Shown: positions 9,251 to 19,062, counted from the first letter of the stretch. The stretch: DNA of 64,000 bases from Vreelandella subterranea (GCF_900111305.1 NZ_FOGS01000002.1:124001-188000), one strand, 5' to 3'. Notes: generated by a model from the sequence alone, not told the origin. Numbers and translations: made by a program.

Positions 9251-10780
9251 ATGAAACAGTCATTACGTGGCTTTCTTGCCGCTACGCTCATGGCGCTTTT
9301 GGTTGCGGGTTGCGCGACGCAGCCCCCCGGCGTCGTTGATCGAGTACCCGACGAGGATCCCGGCCGCCTGCTTAGCCAGGCGCAAGAACAGGCCCCGGGA
9401 GAAGCCGCCAGAACGCGCCTCGAGGCGGCCAACATCTTTGCCCGCCAGGGCCAACGCGAAGACGCCTTTGAAGCGGCTGGCGCCATTGACGAGCAAGCGC
9501 TATCTGAATCGGACCGGGTGCGCTGGGCACTGCTCTTTTCCGAACTGGCCCGCGCAGTCAATGAACCTGACAGCGTTTTGCGCGCCGCCCAGGTGCTTGA
9601 TGAAGAGCTGCCGATGCAGGCCGACCAGCAGCGTACCCTTGAAGACCGACAGCGCTGGGCTCGCGAAGCGCTCGACAGACCCGACCCCGAACGCTTTACA
9701 CTGCCTGAACTGGAAGGCGAAACGATCAATCGTATCCTCGTGGCGCTTCCCGAATCCGGCGCGCTCAGCAGCGTCGCCGAGACCATCGCCTCCGCCATGC
9801 GTCGCCATCACGATATCAAGGGCGACAACGTGCAGCTGAGCTTCCTGGATGCTTCTCGGTACTCGCTCAACGAGCTTTATGACCGCGCCCAGCAGATGAA
9901 CACACAGGTGATGATTGGACCGTTGGACAAGGAACAGGTCTCTCAGCTTGAACAGCGCGACAGCGTCCCCGTGCCGACATTGGCGCTCAACTACGGTAGC
10001 GGCGAGCGCAATCAAGCCAGGCGGCTTTTCCAATACGGTCTCTCGGCTGAAGACGAAGCGCGTCAAGCCGCACGCCGCGCCTGGCAGGATGGCCATCGCC
10101 AGATGGCGCTTATGGTACCCGATAACAACTGGGGGCAGCGTGTCGGTGAAGCCTTCTGGAACGAGTGGCATCGTCAGGGAGGCGAGATCAGCAACGCCGT
10201 GCGCTATAACCCAGACAACCCGGTGTCTGATGCGGTAAAGACGGCTTTGAACGTTCGCGGTGAGCGCGCCCAACTGAATGAAATTGATGCCCTTTTCCTG
10301 CTCGCGCTACCTGACTATGCGCGCCAGGTGCCGCCCACCATGGATTACTATTACGCGCCCGACCTTCCCCTCTATGCGACTTCCCACCTTCACGAAGGGC
10401 GGGGCCAGACGCGCCTAGATCAGGACCTCAATGACGTCATGTTCATGGACATCCCCTGGCAAATTCCCGATGCCGCCGTGGGTGGTGAAGAAGTGCTGCC
10501 TTTCTACGACAGCTACCAACGGCTAAGAGAAGAGCCCGACGCCTCGATGTTCCGCCTAATGGCCATGGGTGTCGATGCCTATGAGATTGCCACACGACTT
10601 TCTGATTTTTCTGCACTGGAGGGTTTCGATGGCAGCACAGGCAAGCTGTTTCTCACCGCCGACGGCAGGATTTATCGTGAGCTGCCCTGGGCCAAGTTCC
10701 AGAACGGAATCCCAGCGCCGATTTTAATTCCCGGTTTGATGAGCAGTGAAGAAGACAACAACGAACGCAATGACGACTAG
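9251..10780 (+). CDS. lpoA: Penicillin-binding protein activator LpoA (LppC family outer-membrane lipoprotein)
   Basis: Outer-membrane lipoprotein that reaches through the periplasm to activate the bifunctional peptidoglycan synthase PBP1A. 509 residues. It has a lipoprotein signal with lipobox LVAGC and Cys21 as the lipidated residue. The N-terminal half is Ala/Gln/Glu-rich and helical (TPR-like). The C-terminal half resembles periplasmic binding proteins (ALMVPDNNWGQRVGEAF is typical). The ATG at 9251 follows AAGGAAGGA; earlier in-frame codons are unlikely to be used. It leads the operon lpoA-yraN-diaA-dolP. Confidence 0.93.
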   Translation: MKQSLRGFLAATLMALLVAGCATQPPGVVDRVPDEDPGRLLSQAQEQAPGEAARTRLEAANIFARQGQREDAFEAAGAIDEQALSESDRVRWALLFSELARAVNEPDSVLRAAQVLDEELPMQADQQRTLEDRQRWAREALDRPDPERFTLPELEGETINRILVALPESGALSSVAETIASAMRRHHDIKGDNVQLSFLDASRYSLNELYDRAQQMNTQVMIGPLDKEQVSQLEQRDSVPVPTLALNYGSGERNQARRLFQYGLSAEDEARQAARRAWQDGHRQMALMVPDNNWGQRVGEAFWNEWHRQGGEISNAVRYNPDNPVSDAVKTALNVRGERAQLNEIDALFLLALPDYARQVPPTMDYYYAPDLPLYATSHLHEGRGQTRLDQDLNDVMFMDIPWQIPDAAVGGEEVLPFYDSYQRLREEPDASMFRLMAMGVDAYEIATRLSDFSALEGFDGSTGKLFLTADGRIYRELPWAKFQNGIPAPILIPGLMSSEEDNNERNDD

Positions 10781-11141
10781 CTCGAAGACGGCGCGAGCGC
10801 GCGGGCAAGCCATTGAACAGTTTGCGGCTCAATGGCTGGAGCAGCAGGGGTTGCGTTTAATCGCCAGCAATCACCATGTTAAAGGCGGCGAGCTTGACCT
10901 GATCATGCAAGATGCGGATATTCTGGTCTTCGTAGAGGTCAAACATCGCAAATCGAGCCGCTACGGGCATCCGCTCGAGTCCGTAACCGCTCAAAAGCAG
11001 CAGCGGCTTATCCGGGCCGCACGCCTTTATTTGGCCTCGAAACGCTGCCCATCAGCGTGTCGTTTTGATGTTATCGCCATGACCGGCACACCCCCTCAGA
11101 TGGAAGTCGAGTGGGTAAAAGCCGCTTTTGACGCCTTTTGA
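10770..11141 (+). CDS. yraN: UPF0102 family protein YraN
   Basis: Small cytoplasmic protein with an endonuclease-like fold and no proven function. 123 residues from the ATG at 10770, which overlaps the end of lpoA by 11 bp. A GTG at 10746 would add eight residues. The hallmark GGELDLI...FVEVKHR (roughly 37-60) carries the acidic and Lys residues of the nuclease core, and FDVIAMTG lies near the C-terminus. Its place between lpoA and diaA is conserved in gammaproteobacteria. Confidence 0.92.
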   Translation: MTTSSKTARARGQAIEQFAAQWLEQQGLRLIASNHHVKGGELDLIMQDADILVFVEVKHRKSSRYGHPLESVTAQKQQRLIRAARLYLASKRCPSACRFDVIAMTGTPPQMEVEWVKAAFDAF

Positions 11142-11750
<609 letters not shown>

Positions 11751-11784
11751 ACCGGCCCTGTCGATAATGAAAAGGAACCTATCA

Positions 11785-12369
11785 ATGACTCCAAAACTCT
11801 CAGCCTCGCGTTTTTCTCGCTTGCTAATGGCGGCCACCCTGGGGGCCAGCATGCTGCTGGCAGGCTGCGCGGCCAATACCGCTGTCGATGCTTCAAATTA
11901 CGGCCAACGCGGCGAAGACGTGGCTGCCATTGATGAAACAATCGAACGAGAAGTCGGGCGTGCGCTGGATCGCGCTGATGGACGGCTGGGTGACGCTCGC
12001 ATTCGCCCCCGTAGCTTTAATGGCGTCGTTCTGCTGGTGGGCCAAGTACCCAGCGAAGAACTCCGCGAGCTAGCCGAAAACGTCACTGCCAACCTGCGTG
12101 GCGTCAATGACGTCCACAACGAGCTGACGGTGTCAGCCCGCTTACCCAGCACCCAACGCTTGACGGACACCTGGTTAACCAGCAACGTTATCGCTCAGTT
12201 GGCGACCAATGACCGCATTGACTCTTCAAAACTCAAGGTCACGACCGAAAATGCCAGCGTTTACATCATGGGCATGGTATCGCGTGAAGAAGCGGATCGC
12301 ATCGTCAACTCGGCCTCCAACGTGGCAGGTGTTCAACGGATTGTGAAGGTCTTCGAGTATATCGACTGA
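11785..12369 (+). CDS. dolP: Dual-BON-domain outer-membrane lipoprotein DolP
   Basis: Outer-membrane lipoprotein with two BON domains (known elsewhere as YraP), which binds anionic phospholipid and supports outer-membrane integrity and the Bam machinery. 194 residues from the ATG at 11785, which has AAAGGAA upstream. An in-frame ATG at 11767 is possible. The lipobox is LLAGC with Cys28. The first BON domain covers about 50-115 and the second about 120-190 (KVTTENASVYIMGMVSREEA). A strong intrinsic terminator follows. Confidence 0.93.
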   Translation: MTPKLSASRFSRLLMAATLGASMLLAGCAANTAVDASNYGQRGEDVAAIDETIEREVGRALDRADGRLGDARIRPRSFNGVVLLVGQVPSEELRELAENVTANLRGVNDVHNELTVSARLPSTQRLTDTWLTSNVIAQLATNDRIDSSKLKVTTENASVYIMGMVSREEADRIVNSASNVAGVQRIVKVFEYID

Positions 12370-12387
12370 ACCGACACCCAAAGCATT

Positions 12388-12424
12388 AAAAAGCCTCGCT
12401 GTTTTGAACAGCGAGGCTTTTTTT
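12388..12424 (+). terminator. Intrinsic terminator of the lpoA-dolP operon
   Basis: AAAAGCCTCGCTGTT pairs with AACAGCGAGGCTTTT around a short TG loop, followed by a run of eight T. It is A-rich on the other side too, so it may also serve sspB on the minus strand. Confidence 0.9.
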
Positions 12425-12475
12425 ATCCAGGGACACTTCTTTATCCAGGGACACTTCTTTATTCAGGGATACTTC
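12422..12475. repeat. Three-copy 18-bp tandem repeat between dolP and sspB
   Basis: TTTATCCAGGGACACTTC occurs twice identically (12422-12439, 12440-12457) and once with two changes (12458-12475). It begins in the T-run of the dolP terminator and ends shortly before the sspB stop. The unit length is six codons, so the plus strand reads as a repeated FIQGHF peptide, but that frame runs antisense into sspB and is not credible as a gene. Confidence 0.9.
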
Positions 12476-12492
12476 CGAAGAACACTACTGGG

Positions 12493-12999
12493 TTACTTCA
12501 CCACCCGCAGCGATGGTTTTTTCTTGCTGGACTTGTCCTTTGGGTCGCTGTCTGCGTCCGATGTTTTCGTCGGCGCCTCCCCGGATGCCGAATCCGTTTC
12601 GCCGCTGGATTCCGTCGCAGCCAACGTTGGCTTGCTGGGCGAAGACGCTTCATCAGCCGCTTCTTCTTCACCCTCGAGCGGGGTTAATTCCGGCTCGTGG
12701 CCGAATACCATACCAGCGCCGTTTTCCCGGGCATAAATTGCGACGAGTGCCGGTGTTGGAATCATTACCTGCATGGGCTGCCCGCCAAAGCGCGCATTAA
12801 AACCAATGGCCTGGTTCTCCATAAACAGGTCACGAACGGCTGTAGGCGCAACATTGAGTACGATTTGGCCGTTTTGAACAAATTGACGCGGCACTTCTAC
12901 ACCGGGCTGCGTGGCATCCACGACCAGATGCGGCGTGAGTTCGTTGTCCAGCAACCACTCGTAAAGCGCTCGGGCAATATAAGGACGGCTCGATTTCAT
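12493..12999 (-). CDS. sspB: ClpXP protease adaptor / stringent starvation protein B
   Basis: Delivers ssrA-tagged proteins to ClpXP. 168 residues. The N-terminal substrate-binding domain (PYIARALYEWLLDN and onward) is followed by a long acidic Ser/Asp/Glu linker from about 115. At the very end is LRVVK, the ClpX-binding tail known from Escherichia coli SspB. Both functional ends are therefore present. It lies 53 bp after sspA. Confidence 0.96.
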   Translation of the reverse strand: MKSSRPYIARALYEWLLDNELTPHLVVDATQPGVEVPRQFVQNGQIVLNVAPTAVRDLFMENQAIGFNARFGGQPMQVMIPTPALVAIYARENGAGMVFGHEPELTPLEGEEEAADEASSPSKPTLAATESSGETDSASGEAPTKTSDADSDPKDKSSKKKPSLRVVK

Positions 13000-13052
13000 C
13001 TCGTCTCGCTCCTACCAGAGAGAAGGCCCCGCCAGGCGAGGCCTGAGTGGGT

Positions 13053-13679
13053 TCAGGCACGCATCTCTTTTTCGCGCTCATTCAACGCGGCTTTAAATGC
13101 GTCTCGCTCAAACACCCGCGACATATAGCTCAAGAGCGGCTTTACCTGTTTTTCCGGCAGCTCAATGTTCAGTGCCGGCAAACGCCATAGGATCGGCGCT
13201 AGACAGCAGTCCACCAAGGTGAACTCGTCACTCATGAAATACGGCATGTCTTCAAAAATAGGCGAAATACCGACCAGACTCTCGCGCAGTTCTTTTCGCG
13301 CTTTCTCCGCTTCTTTTTTCCCACCGCTGTTGATTTGCTCGACCAGCGGGCACCACTCGCGCTCGATGCGATGCATCCAGAGGCGGCTCTGCGCACGCGC
13401 CACAGGATAGACAGGCAAGAGTGGCGGATGCGGAAAACGCTCATCCAGATATTCCATCATGACCTTCGACTCGTAAAGCACCAGATCACGGTCCAGCAGC
13501 GTAGGCACACTGTTGTACGGATTCAAGTCGGCGAGCTCATCAGGGACATTCTCGTCGGAGACATCGACGACGTCGACAGCCACCCCCTTCTCAGCCAGTA
13601 CAATGCGGACACGATGACTGAAATGATCATCATTACCTGAATAAAAAATCATCGACGACCGTTTGGCCACAACTCCCAT
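13053..13679 (-). CDS. sspA: Stringent starvation protein A (RNA polymerase-associated)
   Basis: GST-fold protein that binds RNA polymerase and acts with sigma-70 in stationary phase and acid stress. 208 residues from the ATG at 13679. A longer frame up to 13763 lacks family similarity, and GAGGAT lies upstream of the chosen start. Seen: a thioredoxin-like N-terminus ([16 protein letters not shown]), [13 protein letters not shown], and FPHPPLLPV with the surface Pro-His-Pro pocket needed by SspA. No catalytic GST residue is expected. Confidence 0.95.
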   Translation of the reverse strand: MGVVAKRSSMIFYSGNDDHFSHRVRIVLAEKGVAVDVVDVSDENVPDELADLNPYNSVPTLLDRDLVLYESKVMMEYLDERFPHPPLLPVYPVARAQSRLWMHRIEREWCPLVEQINSGGKKEAEKARKELRESLVGISPIFEDMPYFMSDEFTLVDCCLAPILWRLPALNIELPEKQVKPLLSYMSRVFERDAFKAALNEREKEMRA

Positions 13680-13766
13680 GAAACCATCCTCGCAACGAAT
13701 CAATCTTGAATAATAACACGTCCCCCCCACCCTTGGGGAAGGCAACGATGTTAAAGCTAACACGCA

Positions 13767-13795
13767 AAGGGCGCGCGACTCGGCCGCACGCCCTT
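13767..13795 (-). terminator. Probable terminator after petABC
   Basis: On the minus strand AAGGGCGTGCG pairs with CGCGCGCCCTT over a 7-nt loop, about 20 bp past the petC stop. The following T-run is short (TTT), so termination may be partial, letting some transcription continue into sspA. Confidence 0.5.
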
Positions 13796-13816
13796 AATTG
13801 CCCTGCATCAGCACCT

Positions 13817-14566
13817 TCAGTGAATATCGCGCCAGTACTCACGCTTGAGAAGATAGGCAATAACGCCAAAGACAAACAAAAAGAGGAGCACCTTCGGCGC
13901 TAACGCCTGGGCCTGAAGCTTCGAGGGCTCGCCCACATAGGCAAGAAAATTTGTGAGGTCATAAACTGCCTCTTCAAACGCCTCTGGCGAGAGCTCACCC
14001 TGGCGGGTAACTTCCAATCGATCACAGTCAGCCTCGCTGTCAGAGGCGCCCTCTGATGCCTCTGCCTCAGGGCATACCTTTTCCTGTACCCCCTGAAGCG
14101 GCTCCAGCACATTGGGCATGGCGACCAGCTCGAACACCGTATTATTGACCCCGGTGGGACGGCTGGGGTCTTGATAAAAACTGAGCAGGTAGGAGTACAG
14201 CCAATCAGTGCCGTGCAGCCTGGCTGACAGCGTCAGGTCAGGAGGCGGCGCACCAAACCAGGTCTCACCGTCTTCCTCGCTCATGGAGGTTTGCATTTGA
14301 TCGTTGAACGCCATTTCGGAGGAAAAGATGACATTGTCCTCAATAATGTCCCGTGGGATATCCAAATCCTCGGCAGCGCGGGAAAAACGCTGATACTCAA
14401 GCGAGTGACAGCCCATACAATAGTTAACGTAAAGCTTCATGCCATTTTGCAACGACGCCTGATCCCGGAGATCAGGCTCCATGGAATGCGGGGCATCTGC
14501 GCCACCGGCAGCCATGGTGGTCATTGGCACCAGCATAGCGATTAGCGCGATCAGTTGTTTTTTCAT
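13817..14566 (-). CDS. petC: Ubiquinol-cytochrome c reductase, cytochrome c1
   Basis: Haem c subunit of the cytochrome bc1 complex; passes electrons from the Rieske protein to soluble cytochrome c. 249 residues. Seen: a signal peptide of about 20 residues, the haem site CMGCH at 50-54, MPNVLEPLQG with the likely axial Met150, and a C-terminal anchor at about 222-241. Between Cys165 and Cys181 lies a short acidic insert (EAEASEGASDSEAD), possibly closed by a disulfide. The start overlaps the petB stop by one base. Confidence 0.97.
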   Translation of the reverse strand: MKKQLIALIAMLVPMTTMAAGGADAPHSMEPDLRDQASLQNGMKLYVNYCMGCHSLEYQRFSRAAEDLDIPRDIIEDNVIFSSEMAFNDQMQTSMSEEDGETWFGAPPPDLTLSARLHGTDWLYSYLLSFYQDPSRPTGVNNTVFELVAMPNVLEPLQGVQEKVCPEAEASEGASDSEADCDRLEVTRQGELSPEAFEEAVYDLTNFLAYVGEPSKLQAQALAPKVLLFLFVFGVIAYLLKREYWRDIH

Positions 14567-15825
14567 TAGCCAGTCACCCTTTCCGGAACGGGTTTTGTTC
14601 TTTCCAACCGCGTATAGATCGGCATCAACAGGAAATAAGCGAAATAGATTGCCGTGCAGACCTGAGCCAATAGAGTTCGTCCCTCTGTTGAAGGCATCAC
14701 ACCCAGGACCCCCAGCGTCACAAAGCTAGCCGCAAACAGCGCTAACATCAGCTTGGATATCCAGCCTTTATAGCGGATCGAACGCACGGGGCTGCGATCC
14801 AGCCATGGCAGTACGAACATCACGGCAATGGCCGCCCCCATGCACATCACCCCCAGGAACTTCGCTTCCAGGCCGAAAATCGAGAAGGTAATGGCACGCA
14901 AAATCGCGTAAAACGGTGTGAAATACCATACGGGCGCAATATGATCGGGGGTTTGTAACGGATTGGCCGGCTCAAAGTTGGGCGTTTCGATAAAATACCC
15001 GCCCCCTTCCGGGAAGTAGAACACCACAATACAGAACACAAACAGGAAAACAGCTACCCCCACCAGATCCTTGACCGTGTAATAAGGATGAAAAGGGATA
15101 CCGTCCCGCGGCTTACCGGCTTCATCCTTTTTCTGCTTGATATCGATACCGTCGGGATTGTTGGAGCCCACCTCGTGGAGCGCCACAATATGCAGCACCA
15201 CCAACGCGAGAATCACAATCGGCAAGGCCACCACATGCAAGGCAAAAAAGCGATTCAGCGTGATGCCTGAAATCAGATAATCGCCCCGCACCCACTGCGC
15301 CAGATCCGGCCCAATAAAGGGAATGGCCGAGAACAGTGAAATAATCACCTGCGCGCCCCAGTAAGACATTTGCCCCCAGGGCAGCAGATACCCCATGAAC
15401 GCCTCGGCCATCAGGGTCAAATAAATCGCCATGCCGAAAATCCAAACCAGCTCCCGGGGTGCTTTGTAAGAGCCATACAGCAATCCCCGAAACATATGCA
15501 GATAGATGACCACAAAGAAGGCTGATGCCCCTGTGGTGTGCATATAGCGGATCAGCCAGCCCCACTCCACATCGCGCATGATGTATTCAATGGAGTCAAA
15601 GGCGCCTTCCGCACTGGGGTTGAAGCTCATGGTGAGCCAGATGCCGGTCAGAATCTGATTGACGAGAACCAACAGCGCGAGGGAGCCGAAAAAATACCAG
15701 AAATTAAAATTCTTCGGCGCGTAGTAGTGCGACAGATGGTCCTGAAAGAGTTGCGTTGCCGGAAAGCGGGCATCAACCCAGCGCATCAGGCCACGGGGAG
15801 CCCTGGTTTTATTCGAGTTACCCAT
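14566..15825 (-). CDS. petB: Ubiquinol-cytochrome c reductase, cytochrome b
   Basis: Membrane core of the bc1 complex holding the two b haems and the Qo and Qi quinone sites. 419 residues with about eight to nine transmembrane helices. Seen: the N-terminal helices with Gly- and His-containing motifs (HTTGASAFFVVIYLHMFR), LLPWGQMSYWGAQVI, and further His in LNRFFALHVVALP. The PEWY-type Qo motif is represented by APVWYFTPFYAILRA. It shares single-base overlaps with petA and petC. Confidence 0.97.
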   Translation of the reverse strand: MGNSNKTRAPRGLMRWVDARFPATQLFQDHLSHYYAPKNFNFWYFFGSLALLVLVNQILTGIWLTMSFNPSAEGAFDSIEYIMRDVEWGWLIRYMHTTGASAFFVVIYLHMFRGLLYGSYKAPRELVWIFGMAIYLTLMAEAFMGYLLPWGQMSYWGAQVIISLFSAIPFIGPDLAQWVRGDYLISGITLNRFFALHVVALPIVILALVVLHIVALHEVGSNNPDGIDIKQKKDEAGKPRDGIPFHPYYTVKDLVGVAVFLFVFCIVVFYFPEGGGYFIETPNFEPANPLQTPDHIAPVWYFTPFYAILRAITFSIFGLEAKFLGVMCMGAAIAVMFVLPWLDRSPVRSIRYKGWISKLMLALFAASFVTLGVLGVMPSTEGRTLLAQVCTAIYFAYFLLMPIYTRLERTKPVPERVTG

Positions 15826-16424
15826 CAGGCCGTCTCCTCATCTTCACCGACAACAATGATGTTATCGTTCTCGAAACGATAGGGGGGCACTTCCAGATTG
15901 GTCGGCGCCGGCACATTGCTGAATACGCGTCCTGCCAAATCAAACCGTGAGCCATGGCAGGGACAGAAGAACCCGCCGGGCCAGTCGTCGACGCCAACGC
16001 CCGTTGCATCCGGCTCGGGACGGTAAACTGGCGAACACCCAAGGTGCGTGCAGATTCCGATCAGAACACCGATTTCCGGGCGGATGGAGCGCATTTGGCC
16101 GGTGCTATATGCAGGCTGAAGAGACGCTTGAGAGTCCGGATCGGCAAGACGGCCAGCAGTAAAGGATTCCGTGCGCTCGATCATCTCGGGCGTTCGGTTG
16201 ATAATCCAGACGGGGCGTCCTCTCCATTCGACCGTCATACGCTGACCCGGCGCCAGCTTCGAAATATCGGCCTTGACAGGCGCCCCCGCCGCCCTGGCTC
16301 TTGCACTCGGCTGCCAAGCCGACACGAACGGGATTGCCACCCCAACCACTCCGACTGCGCCGACAACCGTCGTCGCGCCGACAAGGAAGCGCCGCCGCCC
16401 CTTGTTAACGCCGTTATTTGCCAT
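15825..16424 (-). CDS. petA: Ubiquinol-cytochrome c reductase, Rieske iron-sulfur subunit
   Basis: 2Fe-2S protein that takes the first electron from ubiquinol in the bc1 complex. 199 residues from the ATG at 16424; a GTG at 16448 is less likely. The N-terminus has a twin-arginine signal (KGRRRFLVGATT) continuous with the membrane anchor, so it should be inserted folded by Tat. Cluster ligands are in CTHLGCSP and CPCHGSRFD. First gene of petABC. Confidence 0.97.
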   Translation of the reverse strand: MANNGVNKGRRRFLVGATTVVGAVGVVGVAIPFVSAWQPSARARAAGAPVKADISKLAPGQRMTVEWRGRPVWIINRTPEMIERTESFTAGRLADPDSQASLQPAYSTGQMRSIRPEIGVLIGICTHLGCSPVYRPEPDATGVGVDDWPGGFFCPCHGSRFDLAGRVFSNVPAPTNLEVPPYRFENDNIIVVGEDEETA

Positions 16425-16561
16425 ATCCGGCCCCCACTTTTCCCTCACGCAGTGCTTACACCTCGCAAGGATGACTGTTGTTATTTAATGTCTATGTATA
16501 AAGTAGTTTACTCAGCACAGTTCGCCAGGCTCGCGTAATCAACGCGGGTGTTTGTTATAGC

Positions 16562-16599
16562 AAAAAAAAGCCCAGACCAATGAATGGTCTGGGCTTTTT
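16562..16599 (-). terminator. Intrinsic terminator of rplM-rpsI
   Basis: On the minus strand AAAAAGCCCAGACCA pairs with TGGTCTGGGCTTTTT around TTCAT, followed by further T. It ends the ribosomal operon 20 bp past the rpsI stop and separates it from petA. Confidence 0.9.
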
Positions 16600-16619
16600 C
16601 CACAGTGTTTGAGCGTCGG

Positions 16620-17009
16620 TTAACGCTTGGAGAACTGCGGACGACGACGTGCTTTACGCAGGCCGACCTTCTTACGCTCTACCTGACGTGCATCGCGCGT
16701 CACATAACCCGCGGCGCGCAGTGCAGGACGCAGGTCTTCGTTGTAATTCATCAGCGCACGGGTAATACCGTGGCGAATCGCGCCGGCTTGTGCTGAACCA
16801 CCGCCGCCTTCAACCGTGACGTAGACGTCGAACTGGTTGAGGGTTTCGGTCAGTTCCAGCGGCTGGCGAACAACCATACGACCGGTTACACGACCGAAGT
16901 AGTTGTCGAGCTCACGGTTGTTGACGGTAATTTTGCCGGAACCCGGCTTCATAAAGACGCGGGCGGTGGAAGTCTTGCGGCGCCCGGTACCGTAATACTG
17001 CTGTGTCAT
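16620..17009 (-). CDS. rpsI: 30S ribosomal protein S9
   Basis: Small-subunit protein whose basic C-terminal tail reaches the P-site tRNA. 129 residues, normal length. It has the S9 features [14 protein letters not shown] at the N-terminus, [17 protein letters not shown] in the middle, and the tail [12 protein letters not shown] ending in Lys-Arg. It follows rplM after 13 bp, the standard two-gene operon. Confidence 0.99.
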   Translation of the reverse strand: MTQQYYGTGRRKTSTARVFMKPGSGKITVNNRELDNYFGRVTGRMVVRQPLELTETLNQFDVYVTVEGGGGSAQAGAIRHGITRALMNYNEDLRPALRAAGYVTRDARQVERKKVGLRKARRRPQFSKR

Positions 17010-17022
17010 GGCGGAGATTTCC

Positions 17023-17451
17023 TCAGATGTTCAGTTCAAGCGGCTGTTGGGCAGCATGCGGATGCTCGGCACCAGCGTACACTTTAAGCTTGGTGTACAT
17101 GGCGCGGCCAAGCGGGCCTTTGGGCAGCATGCCTTTCACGGCAGACTCGATAACACGCTCGGGCGCATGGTCGATCATTTTATCGAACGTCATGGAGCGT
17201 AGACCGCCCGGGTAACCGGTATGGCGGTAATAGGTCTTGGCCTTTGCCTTGTTGCCGGTCACTTGGACTTTTTCAGCGTTGATCACCACGATGTAATCGC
17301 CGGTATCAACGTGAGGGGTAAATTCGGGCTTATGCTTACCGCGCAAGCGGCGCGCAATTTCGGTAGCCAGACGGCCTAGCGTCTTGTCCGTTGCGTCGAC
17401 AACGTACCAATCGCGCTGGACGGACTGCGGCTTAGCACTGAACGTCTTCAT
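17023..17451 (-). CDS. rplM: 50S ribosomal protein L13
   Basis: Early-assembling large-subunit protein. 142 residues from the ATG at 17451, the same length as in Escherichia coli; an upstream GTG at 17463 is not supported by the family. Seen: [20 protein letters not shown] at the N-terminus and [20 protein letters not shown] in the middle. In other bacteria L13 represses its own operon through the mRNA leader; the leader here is about 110 nt. Confidence 0.99.
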   Translation of the reverse strand: MKTFSAKPQSVQRDWYVVDATDKTLGRLATEIARRLRGKHKPEFTPHVDTGDYIVVINAEKVQVTGNKAKAKTYYRHTGYPGGLRSMTFDKMIDHAPERVIESAVKGMLPKGPLGRAMYTKLKVYAGAEHPHAAQQPLELNI

Positions 17452-17564
17452 GGATGAAATCACCAGTTAAAATGTGTTGGGTACGACACACCGCTATGCG
17501 GCGCTGCACCATCCCTATTTTTTTTGGTTGCAGGTTTTAAACCCACAACATGTAGCGAGGCGGC

Positions 17565-17593
17565 ATTCTACAGCAAGCCATCCGCCAAGTTAA
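17565..17593 (-). promoter_or_regulatory. Sigma-70 promoter of rplM-rpsI
   Basis: On the minus strand TTAACT (17588-17593) and TAGAAT (17565-17570) are 17 bp apart, with 4/6 and 5/6 matches to consensus. The start site would give a leader of about 110 nt before rplM. The leader contains a run of eight A at about 17516-17523 (minus strand). Confidence 0.75.
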
Positions 17594-17687
17594 GCCTTTC
17601 TGAGTAATCACCGGCACTTTTCCGGATTTCTCTTTTTATGCGGTCGGGGTTTATACACCAGGCAGTATACGACCAAGTTTTATGCGG

Positions 17688-18869
17688 CTAGGGCTTATGC
17701 GGCAGTGCCAAATAATCATGGGACTGCATTTCCTGTAGCCGAGAGAGCGTTCGCTGGTATTCAAACGTCAGTTTGCCATCGCGATAGAGCGATTCCACCG
17801 GCACTTCTGCCGACATCAACACCTTGACGCCCCGGTCATAGAACTCATCCACCATGTTGATGAAGCGCCTTGCCTGATCGTCGTCAGCACCCCGCATGGC
17901 CGGGACATTAGAAACGATAATCGTGTGAAATTCCCGCGCCAGTTCAATATAGTCGTTTTGACTGCGCGGGCCATCGCAAAGCTCAGCAAATTCAAACCAG
18001 GCGATGTCGTCGTGAAGTCGGCGTGTCGTCAACACACGCTGATTAATCTCAAGCGGGGCACCTTCCTCTCCAGCATGCCCGGCGATTTCCCGGAAACTGC
18101 GCGCCAGCTCTCTTTCAGCGGCATCGTCCAGCGGCGAGTGAAAAATTTCTGCACGCTCCAGGGCGCGCAGACGATAATCGACACCCGAGTCGACATTCAC
18201 CACCTGGCAGTGGCGATTGAGCAAATCGATAGCGGGCAGGAACCGCGCGCGCTGAAGACCATCTTTATACAGATCGTCAGGCACGATATTCGACGTTGCC
18301 ACGAGGACGACACCTCTCTCGAAGAGGGCCTCGAGCAGATTCGCCAGTATCATGGCGTCGGTAATGTCCTTGACGAAGAACTCATCAAAGCAAATCACCC
18401 GCGCTTCACTGGCGAACTTGCTCGCCACCAATGTCAGCGGGTTCTTTTCCCCTTTGTAATGAGTAAGTTCGTTATGCACACGCTGCATGAAGCGATGGAA
18501 GTGGGTGCGCATTTTATCGGCAAACGGCAGCGATTCGTAGAAAGTATCTACCAGATACGTCTTGCCGCGACCCACACCTCCCCAGAAATAAAGCCCCTGG
18601 ACGCTCGGCGTCACAGGCTCTTGTTGTGTAGACGATTTTTTGCCTACCAACCCCGCCATCCTGGCTTTCAGCCCCTTATTGGCCAGGACCGCTTTCGGCA
18701 CCGTCGTCGGGGTTGACAGCAATGCATCGTACAAACGCTGCAGATGTGCCACTGCCGCTTCCTGGGCCGGGTCGTACTCAAACCCCTCTCGCTTAAGATC
18801 TGCACGATAACGCCCCATCGGCGTCGCCGCATTCGGCGTTGGCTCACCACCGTCCGACGTTGCCCTCAT
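17688..18869 (-). CDS. zapE: Cell division ATPase ZapE (AFG1-like)
   Basis: AAA-type ATPase that interacts with FtsZ and affects Z-ring stability under stress. 393 residues. The Walker A loop is GGVGRGKT in LYFWGGVGRGKTYLVDTF at about 92-109, and the Walker B region is RVICFDEFFVKD. The ATG at 18869 has GGGAGAGG at good spacing. The neighbourhood rpsI-rplM-zapE-zapG-degS is conserved in gammaproteobacteria. Confidence 0.95.
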   Translation of the reverse strand: MRATSDGGEPTPNAATPMGRYRADLKREGFEYDPAQEAAVAHLQRLYDALLSTPTTVPKAVLANKGLKARMAGLVGKKSSTQQEPVTPSVQGLYFWGGVGRGKTYLVDTFYESLPFADKMRTHFHRFMQRVHNELTHYKGEKNPLTLVASKFASEARVICFDEFFVKDITDAMILANLLEALFERGVVLVATSNIVPDDLYKDGLQRARFLPAIDLLNRHCQVVNVDSGVDYRLRALERAEIFHSPLDDAAERELARSFREIAGHAGEEGAPLEINQRVLTTRRLHDDIAWFEFAELCDGPRSQNDYIELAREFHTIIVSNVPAMRGADDDQARRFINMVDEFYDRGVKVLMSAEVPVESLYRDGKLTFEYQRTLSRLQEMQSHDYLALPHKP

Positions 18870-18972
18870 CGTTTACCTCTCCCGTTATTTCCGCCAGGGG
18901 TTACTGGAAACCACCACACAACATGAATAAAGGCAACAAGTATACGTGGTTAGGCTTACCAACGCATGAGCA

Positions 18973-19003
18973 TTGACCCAACCATCATCAAGGCGCCTAT
19001 AAT
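18973..19003 (+). promoter_or_regulatory. Probable sigma-70 promoter of zapG
   Basis: TTGACC (18973-18978) and a perfect TATAAT (18998-19003) with a 19-bp spacer, longer than ideal. Transcription would start about 50 nt before the GTG start of zapG. Confidence 0.65.
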
Positions 19004-19062
19004 AGCAATCGACTGTTTCATGCGCTGTGCCATCGGCAGCGAAGGTACCAAGGGAGATAAAT

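Noticed and set aside
12404..12736. Plus-strand frame with repeated FFIQGH peptide
   Set aside because: The peptide is only the 18-bp repeat read in frame; the rest is antisense to sspB and the start lies inside a terminator.
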